Origin: Paenibacillus sp. E222
GTDB lineage: Bacteria > Bacillota > Bacilli > Paenibacillales > Paenibacillaceae
Direction: 5' to 3'
Length of the DNA stretch: 64,000 nucleotides
Assembly: GCF_013401555.1 (NCBI RefSeq)
Contig: NZ_CP058552.1
Location: 5,084,001 to 5,148,000 of the forward strand
Positions 46,556 to 54,280 of this stretch are shown here, one piece after another. The translations under genes were made by a program, and so were the position numbers. Below the pieces are notes generated by a model. It was not told the DNA's origin. It was given only the letters and a program-made list of their open reading frames with translations, and ran no database searches. The first letter of the stretch is position 1. Every line of letters starts with the position of its first letter.

Positions 46556-47464
46556 TTATTGCTCCAAATAATTCATGACATTCGGCAAAATTTGTTCCAG
46601 AGCATGAAGACGAAGTGAATACTCAACCAGACTCTCTCCTTCAAAATGCGCATAGACCAACCCTGCTCCACGAAGCTTGGATAGATGGTCATGAGTAATT
46701 CCTTTGGAGAGCTTCAAGTGACGAACAATTTCAATAAATGAACGTGGTCCCTGATGCAGAAAACGCATGATTTTCAGTCTGTTCTTCTCTCCCAAGCTGC
46801 GGATTACACGCAAATGATGGGTCGGAATATACTCATGATCTCCCATATACAATCTGGAGGAATAATGGCACAGCAGCGTATCCCCAAAATGCAGGATGAC
46901 ATTTAGCGGCTGAAAATGAAATTGTGGCACAAGCAGTAGTCTATCCAGCCCCTTCATGTCCCGGAACATCAACCCGTTGGTCGCATCGTCGAGTACCTCT
47001 TCCTGAGGCGATTGACTTAACTGTTCCTTGCGGTTCTGAACCTCCTGGCGCAGATGTTGTAAGATGGCGGGATCAAGCAAGCGAAAATATTGCTCATTCC
47101 AGCCGGTTAAAACATAGGTCATCTTGGTCTGGAAAGCAGCGATATCATCCGTATACGGGAAACTGTACTTGCTAAAAATGTCATGAAGGTCAAGCACTGT
47201 TCGTTGGCTGAACCATTCAATAAAATCCTCCGGCTCCTCAGCTTCCACTCGCAGACAGACAAGCAGATACATCCATTTCCAATCATCATCCACGTTCATA
47301 TGTTGCAAGACAGCAGCAAGCTCAGGGGTTAGCTCTCCTTCTATTTCTTGGGCCCACGCTGTGGATAAATCAATCTTTTTATGCGATTTTCGGCAAATAT
47401 ATGTATGCAAACTGGCCATGAATTCAAATACAGGTGTAAATCCAACCTCAATGCGATAGCTCAA
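46556..47464 (-). CDS. Winged-helix (ArsR-like) transcriptional regulator
   Basis: A 302-aa protein with a long N-terminal region of unknown fold and a C-terminal winged helix (residues about 215-290: IRSLGEKNRLKIMRFLHQGPRSFIEIVRHLKLSKGITHDHLSKL). It begins SYRIEVGFTPVFEFMASLH, as in ArsR-family proteins with an extended N-terminal sensor. TTG 47464 is preferred over TTG 47470 because of spacing from AGGAG. It is upstream of and co-directional with the opp operon but has its own terminator. Likely binder of the opp operator by proximity, which is inference. Confidence 0.82.
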   Translation of the reverse strand: MSYRIEVGFTPVFEFMASLHTYICRKSHKKIDLSTAWAQEIEGELTPELAAVLQHMNVDDDWKWMYLLVCLRVEAEEPEDFIEWFSQRTVLDLHDIFSKYSFPYTDDIAAFQTKMTYVLTGWNEQYFRLLDPAILQHLRQEVQNRKEQLSQSPQEEVLDDATNGLMFRDMKGLDRLLLVPQFHFQPLNVILHFGDTLLCHYSSRLYMGDHEYIPTHHLRVIRSLGEKNRLKIMRFLHQGPRSFIEIVRHLKLSKGITHDHLSKLRGAGLVYAHFEGESLVEYSLRLHALEQILPNVMNYLEQ

Positions 47465-47542
47465 TCTCAACCTCTCCTATCTTGCAAGGTTGTTCCATTA
47501 TACCCTGTTTGCAGCCGTGCATGCTACGATAATAGGGTAAAC

Positions 47543-47576
47543 AAAAAGCCGCACAGTGAAATAATCCACCGTACGG
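47543..47576 (-). terminator. Terminator of CNNM-type gene
   Basis: Minus-strand RNA CCGUACGGUG pairs fully with CACUGUGCGG (two G-U pairs) followed by CTTTTTG; lies 47 bases past the stop. Confidence 0.85.
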
Positions 47577-47623
47577 ACTCTCTATAGACCGGGATCTCCT
47601 GTCTCCAAAAATAATACTTTGGA

Positions 47624-48940
47624 TTAGGCGCCTTCGCCTTCAACCATCAGATCCAGCTTAATCACATTTACACGCGAAATCCGCTTATGCTCGGTCTCTT
47701 GAATTACAAAGACATATCCACCATACTCTACCGACTGCCCTACTTCAGGTGGGATGGTTTCTACTCTGGAGTATAACCAGCCGCCAATCGTATCATAATC
47801 CGCCCGGTCCATATCCAGCCCAAAGCGCTCACTAACCTCTTCAATCAGCATAAGGCCGTCAATGGAGTATTCCATCTCATCCACTTTCTCAATCGCCGGA
47901 CGCTCCTGGTCAAATTCGTCTTGAATCTCGCCCACAATCTCTTCCATGATGTCTTCAAGCGTTACAAGGCCGGAGGTTCCTCCGTACTCATCAATCAGGA
48001 TTGCAATCTGTGTCTTGCTGCGCTGCATCCGCTTGAGCAGGTCACTGATCGGAGTGGAATCGGGTACTGCGAGAATCGGACGAATCACCGAGATGGTATC
48101 TGTAAGCTGAGATCGCATCAGGTCTTTAATGTGAATAAATCCGATAATATGGTCTTTGTCGCCGTTATAAACCGGATAACGGGTACGCATGCTTTCACTG
48201 GCAATTTCCAGATTTTCCAGCATGGACTGATTGGCATTCAGGCAGATCATTTCCGTCCGCGGAATCATAATTTCACGGGCGGTTGTTGCCGTAAAATCAA
48301 ATATATTATCAACAAGCGCCAATTCAGTATTGTCAATTAAACCGCTCTTATTGCTTTCTTTCATCAGAATGCGTATTTCATCTTCACTATGCGCTGAGTC
48401 ATGCTCCGAGGCCGGTGCCATGCGAAATACTCTCAGCAGGCTGTTCGCCATACCATTCAATGCCCATATAAAGGGATACATTAATTTGTAAAAGAACGTA
48501 AGCAGCGCCGCAGACCATAACGTGATCGTCTCTGATTTGCGGATAGCCATCGTCTTGGGAGCAAGTTCCCCGAGTACAATATGCAAAATCGTAATAATAA
48601 CAAAAGCAATCGCAATGGAGATGCCGTGTACGTATACTGGACCCAGTCCAAATGCAGTAAACATGGGCTCTAACAGGTGAGCAATCGCTGGCTCTCCCAG
48701 CCACCCGAGTCCAAGTGAAGCAAGCGTTATACCCAATTGGCACGCGGACAGATAAGCATCCAGGTTGCGTACAATATTGGAAGCATAAATCGCATTTTTA
48801 TTACCTGTCTCCACCAAAGCTTCAATCCGGCTGCCACGAACTTTGACCATCGCGAATTCTGCCGAGACAAAGAAACCATTCATCAATACAAGCAAAGCAA
48901 TTAAAAATAAATTTAATATACTCGGTAAGGGGTCACTCAA
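47624..48940 (-). CDS. CNNM/CorC-type membrane protein (hemolysin family, DUF21-CBS)
   Basis: Integral membrane protein of 438 aa. Residues 1-185 form the DUF21/CNNM domain with about four membrane helices (starting LPSILNLFLIALLVLMNGFFVSAEFAMVK), residues about 205-330 hold two CBS repeats, and about 345-430 is the CorC/HlyC transporter-associated domain. Relatives such as B. subtilis MpfA export magnesium; older names call them hemolysins. The TTG start has TAGGATGA 7 bases upstream. It is expressed from a clear promoter with a 148-base leader that can fold in two alternative ways and holds a mini-ORF. Confidence 0.9.
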   Translation of the reverse strand: MSDPLPSILNLFLIALLVLMNGFFVSAEFAMVKVRGSRIEALVETGNKNAIYASNIVRNLDAYLSACQLGITLASLGLGWLGEPAIAHLLEPMFTAFGLGPVYVHGISIAIAFVIITILHIVLGELAPKTMAIRKSETITLWSAALLTFFYKLMYPFIWALNGMANSLLRVFRMAPASEHDSAHSEDEIRILMKESNKSGLIDNTELALVDNIFDFTATTAREIMIPRTEMICLNANQSMLENLEIASESMRTRYPVYNGDKDHIIGFIHIKDLMRSQLTDTISVIRPILAVPDSTPISDLLKRMQRSKTQIAILIDEYGGTSGLVTLEDIMEEIVGEIQDEFDQERPAIEKVDEMEYSIDGLMLIEEVSERFGLDMDRADYDTIGGWLYSRVETIPPEVGQSVEYGGYVFVIQETEHKRISRVNVIKLDLMVEGEGA

Positions 48941-49088
48941 ATTATCATCCTATTCGCCGTCATTCTTCGGCAAATAGGTCCACCTCCTTCGAAAATGTAG
49001 GATATTTGCCATTCTGCCGCTCATATGCAGTTTCAACTTCCCAATGCGTTCACCTCCACCTTCTTCTGTCGAATAACAAGGATATGCT
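48941..49088 (-). promoter_or_regulatory. Structured leader RNA of CNNM gene, mutually exclusive hairpins
   Basis: Predicted 5' leader. Three segments compete: A, GGCAAATA (49003-49010); B, CCTATTTGCCG (48968-48978); C, CGGCGAATAGG (48949-48959). B pairs with A over 8 bp (plus TCC/GGA), or with C over 11 bp with one U-G. C includes the AGG of the gene's own ribosome site, so B-C pairing would hide it. A mini-ORF with a very strong ribosome site (AAGGAGGTG, 48981-48989) runs through B and C. It does not match the M-box or yybP-ykoY patterns I know. Confidence 0.55.
48950..48973 (-). CDS. Seven-codon leader mini-ORF
   Basis: AAGGAGGTG stands 7 bases before a TTG that opens TTG CCG AAG AAT GAC GGC GAA TAG, giving MPKNDGE. 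The stop lies 9 bases before the main TTG start and inside hairpin arm C. Ribosomes on it would melt the B-C hairpin and could hand over to the main gene. A second, even shorter frame (TTG GGA AGT TGA) behind GGAGGTG occurs further upstream near 49041-49052. Confidence 0.4.
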   Translation of the reverse strand: MPKNDGE

Positions 49089-49094
49089 TCTTTT

Positions 49095-49122
49095 ATTATA
49101 TTATTCTACACTACACAGTCAA
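49095..49122 (-). promoter_or_regulatory. Promoter of CNNM gene
   Basis: TTGACT (49117-49122), 16-base spacer, perfect TATAAT (49095-49100) on the minus strand; transcription expected near 49088. Confidence 0.65.
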
Positions 49123-49194
49123 TCCGTGTCCTATGACAACGAAATGATGCATACGGGCTATTTCGTTAACAAATGTATCGAATACGCCGTTTTT

Positions 49195-49211
49195 TTTACG
49201 TTTTACTAACA
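49195..49211 (+). promoter_or_regulatory. Possible Pho box upstream of alkaline phosphatase
   Basis: TTTACG and CTAACA start 11 bases apart (49195 and 49206), the spacing of PhoP direct repeats TT(A/C/T)ACA, each matching 5 of 6 bases. A further TTAACA lies at 49166-49171 out of phase. Weak evidence, but the gene is of a class commonly under PhoPR. Confidence 0.3.
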
Positions 49212-49318
49212 AATATATGCATCTTCTTGCTTACGGTTTAATTTTTCTCTTACGCTCAGTTAATCATTCAGCTATATACTTCCAAATAGAACAACAAATT
49301 GATCTCGGAGGTATGTTC

Positions 49319-51175
49319 ATGAAAAGCCATCATGCTATGAAATGGAATGCTCTACTACTCAGCGCGGCTGTTGCGATTACAGCCTTGCCTTGGCAGGTCA
49401 ATGCTGAACCCGTATCTGCCCAGCAACAGACGGCCCCCGCCGCATTTACCATTTTACCTATTGACCGCGCTCAGATTCTGGCAGGCCAGAAGCTCGATTT
49501 TCGGGTTGAGCTGAACGGTGCCAAGCTGAAATCGAATGACATTAAAATCCAGGTTAATGGCTTGTCTCCGGACAAATACTTCGGCAAGTCCGGAACGTGG
49601 ACAAGCAGCACCGACTTGAGCACGGAATACACCATCCGGGATGTTACTTTTAAAGAGAGCGATTCCATTGTGGTAACCGCGGAAACGATTGCTACAGGCA
49701 AGCGTACATATTCAAGGGTCGTATACCAAGTGTTTGATCCTTCCAAAGACACGGCCCTACTAACAAACGGTGAGCAAGCCAAAAATGTCGTTCTGATGAT
49801 TGGCGATGGCATGAGTGCCAATATTCGCACCGCCGCTCGTGTTGTATCCAGGGGTATTAACGAAGGCAAATTCAAGGGTTGGCTGGAGATGGAGCAAATG
49901 GATGCTATGGGCATGGTCACGACGTCTGGTATGGATTCCATCGTCACCGATTCGGCCAATAGTGCTTCCGCTTATGCAACTGGCCACAAAACGGCAGTCA
50001 ATGCCGAGGGGGTCTACCCGGACAATACACCAGACCCTTTTGACGATCCGAAGGTGGAAAACATCGTTGAGCTGGTCAAACGCACCCGTGGCATGGCTAC
50101 TGGCCTTGTAACGACTGCGGATGTGACAGATGCAACACCTGCTGCAATGGCTGTACATACACGTAAGCGCGGTGAACAAGAAGCGATCGCAAGTATGTAT
50201 CTGAATGAAGCGAATCGACCAGATGTTATTCTGGGCGGTGGACTGGAGTGGTTCCTTCCAGCAGCTGACGGCGGAAAACGCAAAGATGGACGCAATATTG
50301 TGGAGGAGTTCAAAAAAGAAGGATATACCTATGTTACAGATGCAACGAATCTGGACAAGTCTGCCTCTACCAAATCTTTGCTGGGATTATTCCGCAAAGG
50401 CAACATGAACGTATATTATGACAGAGAATACACGAAGCCCAACAATACCGATATTGTGGGCAAGGACACGGACCAACCTACATTGATGGAAATGACCGAC
50501 ACAGCCCTTCAGGTACTGGAACAGAATAAAAACGGATTTTTCCTGATGGTCGAAGGTGCATCGATTGATAAACAGGCTCACACGATGGATTTTGAACGTT
50601 CCGTATGGGATGCAATTGAATTCGATCAAACGGTGGGTCGGGTTAAGGAATATGCGAAAAAACACCCGGATACGCTCGTCATCGTCACATCCGACCACGG
50701 TCACTCTCTTACCCTCAACGGAACGTATAATACGGAAGCCGCCAAAGGTAAATCGGGCGACGAACTCCGTGAGTTGATCGGCACATATGCTGACTCCAAG
50801 TTCCCGACGTACGTGGATGCAAACGGAGATGGCTTCCCGGACAATCCGGATTCCGAATGGAAGATTGCTGTTGGCTGGGGCAATATGCCGGATAACAATG
50901 AGGACTATCTCGCTAATCCGGTACCAATCAGTCCTACCATCCAGGACCCTAATGTGAAGGACAAAACATGGTATATCGCTAACCCGGACAAAGATCCGGA
51001 CGGTGTTCACTACACGGGTAATCTGCCTCATGATGAAGGTCAGGAAGTCCACACATTCGACGATGTGCCAATCAATGCCTCGGGACCCGGGTCACGCCTG
51101 TTCTCAGGCTATCACGATAATACGGACGTGTTCCGCAAAATGGTAACCGCATTGAAGTTGGATGCGTCCAAGTAG
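49319..51175 (+). CDS. Secreted alkaline phosphatase
   Basis: Phosphomonoesterase that frees phosphate outside the cell. 618 aa. Signal peptide at residues 1-29 (cleavage after VNA). Residues about 40-140 form an extra N-terminal beta domain, and the alkaline phosphatase domain follows: metal aspartate D163 in MIGDGMS, nucleophile S212 in VTDSANSASAYATGHKT, VEGASID, and TSDHGHS with zinc ligands. ATG 49319 has GGAGG 7 bases upstream; in-frame ATGs further upstream lack a site. Transcribed alone and ended by a strong hairpin. Confidence 0.93.
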   Translation: MKSHHAMKWNALLLSAAVAITALPWQVNAEPVSAQQQTAPAAFTILPIDRAQILAGQKLDFRVELNGAKLKSNDIKIQVNGLSPDKYFGKSGTWTSSTDLSTEYTIRDVTFKESDSIVVTAETIATGKRTYSRVVYQVFDPSKDTALLTNGEQAKNVVLMIGDGMSANIRTAARVVSRGINEGKFKGWLEMEQMDAMGMVTTSGMDSIVTDSANSASAYATGHKTAVNAEGVYPDNTPDPFDDPKVENIVELVKRTRGMATGLVTTADVTDATPAAMAVHTRKRGEQEAIASMYLNEANRPDVILGGGLEWFLPAADGGKRKDGRNIVEEFKKEGYTYVTDATNLDKSASTKSLLGLFRKGNMNVYYDREYTKPNNTDIVGKDTDQPTLMEMTDTALQVLEQNKNGFFLMVEGASIDKQAHTMDFERSVWDAIEFDQTVGRVKEYAKKHPDTLVIVTSDHGHSLTLNGTYNTEAAKGKSGDELRELIGTYADSKFPTYVDANGDGFPDNPDSEWKIAVGWGNMPDNNEDYLANPVPISPTIQDPNVKDKTWYIANPDKDPDGVHYTGNLPHDEGQEVHTFDDVPINASGPGSRLFSGYHDNTDVFRKMVTALKLDASK

Positions 51176-51192
51176 AATACGGTTGAACTAAC

Positions 51193-51238
51193 AAAAGAGT
51201 ATCCTAGCTCATGCTCAGGCATGGCGGGATACTCTTTT
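51193..51238 (+). terminator. Terminator of alkaline phosphatase
   Basis: AAAAGAGTATCC / GGATACTCTTTT arms with a smaller hairpin in the loop and a T-run. Confidence 0.9.
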
Positions 51239-51303
51239 TTCATGATTTTATGGATAATGAGATCAGATGCATGTTAGCTTACCAATTAATGTTCACTGCC
51301 ACT

Positions 51304-51348
51304 ACTGCTTTTACTGCTTTTACTGCTTTTACTGCTTCTATTGCTTTT
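51304..51348. repeat. 9-bp tandem repeat
   Basis: Five units of ACTGCTTTT (three exact, then ACTGCTTCT and ATTGCTTTT) between the alkaline phosphatase terminator and the end of the ECF gene. Function unknown. Confidence 0.8.
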
Positions 51349-51377
51349 ATTCAGTTTCTGATTGCATCCATCATTCT

Positions 51378-52949
51378 CTATAAAATCACTACGTTCTCAT
51401 TAACGGTGTCCCAGCGCCACGGCGTGTCTTCCCCTTCGCCTATTTGAAGACCGCCAATCCAGGATCTATCTTGTCTTAATCGTGCCCAATCTGCTTCCCC
51501 GCTCAGCACCTGAATACCGAATTCGGTCAAAGACAAGACACCATGGCGGAATTCGTCATGATGCTGCTGGAAGGTAGGAAAAGCTTGTACACCCCTTATT
51601 TGAAGTAAAGCATGAGGTTCCTCCGTCATTCTCTTCAGATGAGCCCAGTACTCCAGATCACCCATTCCCAAGATATGCAATTGATCTCCAACATGCTTGA
51701 ATAATGAATAAGGGCTACCCACGCCCTCTCTTACGGCCTCCAGTGTGGATTGCTCAATTATGCCCAGTCCGTTCGATACAGAAGGCAGACGGGACAGGTG
51801 GGCCTTGAATGCAGCATGTGCAAAAGGGAGCACCGATGTATTTTTCAGCAAGTAGTCCTTGTGATCCTGAATGTCAGATGATGCATACGCTGTCCAAAAC
51901 TCACTGCCAGCCTGAATTTCCTCTGCCCCCATCACGTGCCAGGTACCTGATAAACGTCCGATCTGTGAGGGTGTAAGCTGCCCAAGCCCCCGAAAATGTT
52001 CTATTTCCGGATAGGTATCGATGCATAACAGATTCAGCTTGCTATTCTTCAGGTCCTGTCCCTTGAAATAGTGCAGCAAGTACGATAGCATTGCCTGATC
52101 ATAGAGGTCATACTCAAACCACAGGACGATCTCCTCATATTGATGGAAAGAGCGAAGTGTCTGCTCAAGTTCCTTGATTTTCAGATATTCCGTCTGCGGA
52201 ATGCCCAAGTGCTGCTCCAAATATTGTGCACGTTCACTTCGATCCTTCTCATTCCTCATATTTCTCGTTATCGGTCCAAATGAATAGAGCTCTCGCCAGA
52301 CCAAAATTTCACCTTGAATTCCGCTTTGTCTTAATCGTTCTGCCGCATGATCACCATTCATAATGTGAAGCATTCCTTTTCCTCCTTCGTATAAATCACT
52401 AAATACTGAAATCACATCCGCCACAGGCAATGCACGTCTGAGCCTGGATCTGGCGTCATACAACCGTTTCTTTAGAGCCGGAACATGAACCCCGAGGAAT
52501 TCCGACATCTCCTTGAGGGAGTAGCCCTGAAAATAAAACAGTTCAACAGCAAGCTGCATGGAGGTTGGCAAAATGGAAATCGAATCTCGCAGAAGGCGAT
52601 GCACCTCTCCTTTCAAAGCCTGTTCTTCGGGATTATGAGTCTGATCCTCTTCTTGAATTACATCCTGAATCTCCAGAACCGGGACAGTGCCATGCTGCTT
52701 ACGCCTCATTAGACGGTAACACTGTCTCTCCACGATAACTTTGAACCACCCGGGAAAAGCATCGGGATTGTCCAGTTTGGACAAATTCGCAAAGGCCTCT
52801 GTGAACGCCTCTTGTACCACATCTTCGGCCAGGAACGTATCCCCTAATTTTTGATAGGCGACAGCCAGTGCCATCCCGCGAAATTGCGTCACCAGCTGTT
52901 CATAAGCCTCGGCTTGCCCCTGGATTGCTCCCTCGATCCATGTCTTCAA
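51378..52949 (-). CDS. ECF sigma factor fused to DUF1835 domain
   Basis: A 523-aa protein joining two modules. Residues 1-175 are an ECF sigma factor: region 2 (FLAEDVVQEAFTEAFANLSKL, FPGWFKVIVERQCYRLMRRK) and region 4 (ILPTSMQLAVELFYFQGYSLKEMSEFLGVHVPALKKRLYDARSRL). Residues about 190-520 resemble DUF1835 proteins (LHIMNGDHAAERLRQSGIQGEILVWRELYSFGPI and the WFEYDLYDQAML segment). The second part may replace an anti-sigma factor as a built-in regulator. TTG start with AAGGAG 9 bases ahead. No anti-sigma gene is adjacent. An 8-bp repeat tract lies about 95-125 bases upstream. Confidence 0.85.
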   Translation of the reverse strand: MKTWIEGAIQGQAEAYEQLVTQFRGMALAVAYQKLGDTFLAEDVVQEAFTEAFANLSKLDNPDAFPGWFKVIVERQCYRLMRRKQHGTVPVLEIQDVIQEEDQTHNPEEQALKGEVHRLLRDSISILPTSMQLAVELFYFQGYSLKEMSEFLGVHVPALKKRLYDARSRLRRALPVADVISVFSDLYEGGKGMLHIMNGDHAAERLRQSGIQGEILVWRELYSFGPITRNMRNEKDRSERAQYLEQHLGIPQTEYLKIKELEQTLRSFHQYEEIVLWFEYDLYDQAMLSYLLHYFKGQDLKNSKLNLLCIDTYPEIEHFRGLGQLTPSQIGRLSGTWHVMGAEEIQAGSEFWTAYASSDIQDHKDYLLKNTSVLPFAHAAFKAHLSRLPSVSNGLGIIEQSTLEAVREGVGSPYSLFKHVGDQLHILGMGDLEYWAHLKRMTEEPHALLQIRGVQAFPTFQQHHDEFRHGVLSLTEFGIQVLSGEADWARLRQDRSWIGGLQIGEGEDTPWRWDTVNENVVIL

Positions 52950-53043
52950 TATGTTTTGCTCCTTCCTGTGCGCTTGCTGCTTGATGTATTTATCTTTAAG
53001 TGCCTTGATTTGAGAAAAAGGTTACTTCTGTTTAGGTTCATTT

Positions 53044-53075
53044 TTTATTTGTTTATTTGTTTATTTGTTTATTTC
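53044..53075. repeat. 8-bp simple sequence repeat upstream of ECF-DUF1835 gene
   Basis: Four units of TTTATTTG (last one TTTATTTC) in the probable promoter region of the sigma fusion gene. Slipped-strand changes of copy number would change promoter spacing. Confidence 0.85.
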
Positions 53076-53188
53076 TTTAATGCTCTATACCATCATATAG
53101 GAAAAGCTGCCCCGTTTGCGTAATAACATCCGCATTCGAGACAGCCTGTGTATGGCCGTATTATATTATGTTCTCTTTTCCCTGCTAA

Positions 53189-53683
53189 TTAACGTCTGCT
53201 TGGTTGTTGCGGATAGTTCCCGATCACACCTGGATATTGATACAACAACGGCTCATCGAATGTGGCGTAGTCGAAATTGACCATCAAAAGCATGATCCGT
53301 TTTCCAGTGTTCGGGTCACTGATAATGATATGGTCACGACCAGCTGCTTCCAGAATACCTTGGAAAATGCGGGCATTCCACTCTTTGTTTCCTTCGTAAG
53401 TCATGTAGAATGTTCCACATTTACCCAGGTTAAGCCGTAAAATATTTTCGATGTAGGATTGTTCAAACTGTGGCGCAGTTGTGGTTGCAACTCCACCCGT
53501 AGGTGTCATTGGAGCACCGCTTGATACGAGCGGAGGTACGCTTGTGGAGCTAGGTGAAACCATGCCTGGAGTTGGCGACATCATCGGCATTCCGTTACCA
53601 ATTTTATAGGATGTTCCTTGGACTTGCGAATTGGCCTGTTGGCCCATAACCTGTGTTGGTTGATAAGGCTGGTTAATCATCAT
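53189..53683 (-). CDS. gerQ: Spore coat protein GerQ
   Basis: Spore coat protein needed for CwlJ localisation and cross-linked by transglutaminase. 164 aa. The first 75 residues are Gln/Pro/Ser/Thr-rich and low in complexity; residues about 75-155 are the conserved GerQ domain (EQSYIENILRLNLGKCGTFYMTYEG, AAGRDHIIISDPNTGKR, FDYATFDEPL). Two adjacent ATGs (53683, 53680) follow GGGAGG; the second has better spacing. It lies 15 bases after cwlJ, the same pair as in Bacillus, and should be expressed in the mother cell late in sporulation. Confidence 0.95.
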   Translation of the reverse strand: MMINQPYQPTQVMGQQANSQVQGTSYKIGNGMPMMSPTPGMVSPSSTSVPPLVSSGAPMTPTGGVATTTAPQFEQSYIENILRLNLGKCGTFYMTYEGNKEWNARIFQGILEAAGRDHIIISDPNTGKRIMLLMVNFDYATFDEPLLYQYPGVIGNYPQQPSRR

Positions 53684-53698
53684 GATTCCTCCCAAAAT

Positions 53699-54121
53699 TT
53701 AATATACGGATGGACAGTCTTCGCCTGTCGGACTGAAGAAACAATGCGCCTTGAAGCGGCCTGTATTTTGCTGGTTATACCAGGTTGGAGGGCATTCCCC
53801 CACGGGACGGAAAAACCACAGAGAGTTGCTGGCTGGCCAGAAGCGTTCACCATTAATGACACGCTGTGCCAAGCGTATTTCTGATTGTCTTGCCCGTTGG
53901 TAGAAGTACCCTTTTTGCGTAGACTCGAAGCCACCCGGATTCTGAAACACCATTCGATTAATGTCCCGAATATCACCGAAATCCAAGCAATCACCAAGCA
54001 CCCGGTTTACCCCTACATTGCCTACAAGCAGCATGCCTTGTTCGCCGTCACCTTCAGCCTCCGCTCTCATCAGTCTAGCGAGCAGCTTGACGTCTTCCGA
54101 GTTGGCTTTAATAACAGCCAT
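53699..54121 (-). CDS. cwlJ: Spore cortex-lytic hydrolase CwlJ
   Basis: Cell wall hydrolase of the SleB/CwlJ family that degrades spore cortex peptidoglycan during germination. 140 aa, without signal peptide, as usual for CwlJ. The domain covers nearly all of it: LLARLMRAEAEGDGEQGMLLVGNVGVNR with the catalytic glutamate, and NSLWFFRP and AHCFF near the C-terminus. ATG 54121 has GGGAGG 9 bases upstream; the longer frame to 54193 does not. It is co-transcribed with gerQ, whose product it needs for assembly in the coat. Confidence 0.95.
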   Translation of the reverse strand: MAVIKANSEDVKLLARLMRAEAEGDGEQGMLLVGNVGVNRVLGDCLDFGDIRDINRMVFQNPGGFESTQKGYFYQRARQSEIRLAQRVINGERFWPASNSLWFFRPVGECPPTWYNQQNTGRFKAHCFFSPTGEDCPSVY

Positions 54122-54211
54122 ATCCTGTTTCCTCCCTTGTTGAACCTCTTCATCACCGTATATAATATTGTGCAGATGCCCATTCGGTGACACGATTTTA
54201 TTTTTTTACCA

Positions 54212-54253
54212 TAAAAAAAGCCCGGAACCTCACCTTATGTGAAGTCCCGAGAC
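54212..54253 (-). terminator. Terminator of the duplicated-domain protein gene
   Basis: Minus-strand CGGGACUUCAC pairs with GUGAGGUUCCG (three G-U pairs), then seven Ts. Located between its stop and cwlJ. Confidence 0.85.
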
Positions 54254-54280
54254 ATAACATTTCCTATATAACCTGCCTAT

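Noticed and set aside
48941..49088. Known magnesium (M-box) or manganese (yybP-ykoY) riboswitch before the CNNM gene
   Set aside because: The leader is too short and lacks the conserved core sequences I know for either class; kept as an unclassified leader.
50387..51052. 221-codon minus-strand frame opposite alkaline phosphatase
   Set aside because: Shadow of the phosphatase gene; no ribosome site or domain.
51211..51447. 78-codon plus-strand frame with TAFTAFTAF repeats
   Set aside because: Starts inside the alkaline phosphatase terminator, no ribosome site, and its sequence is only the 9-bp DNA repeat translated.
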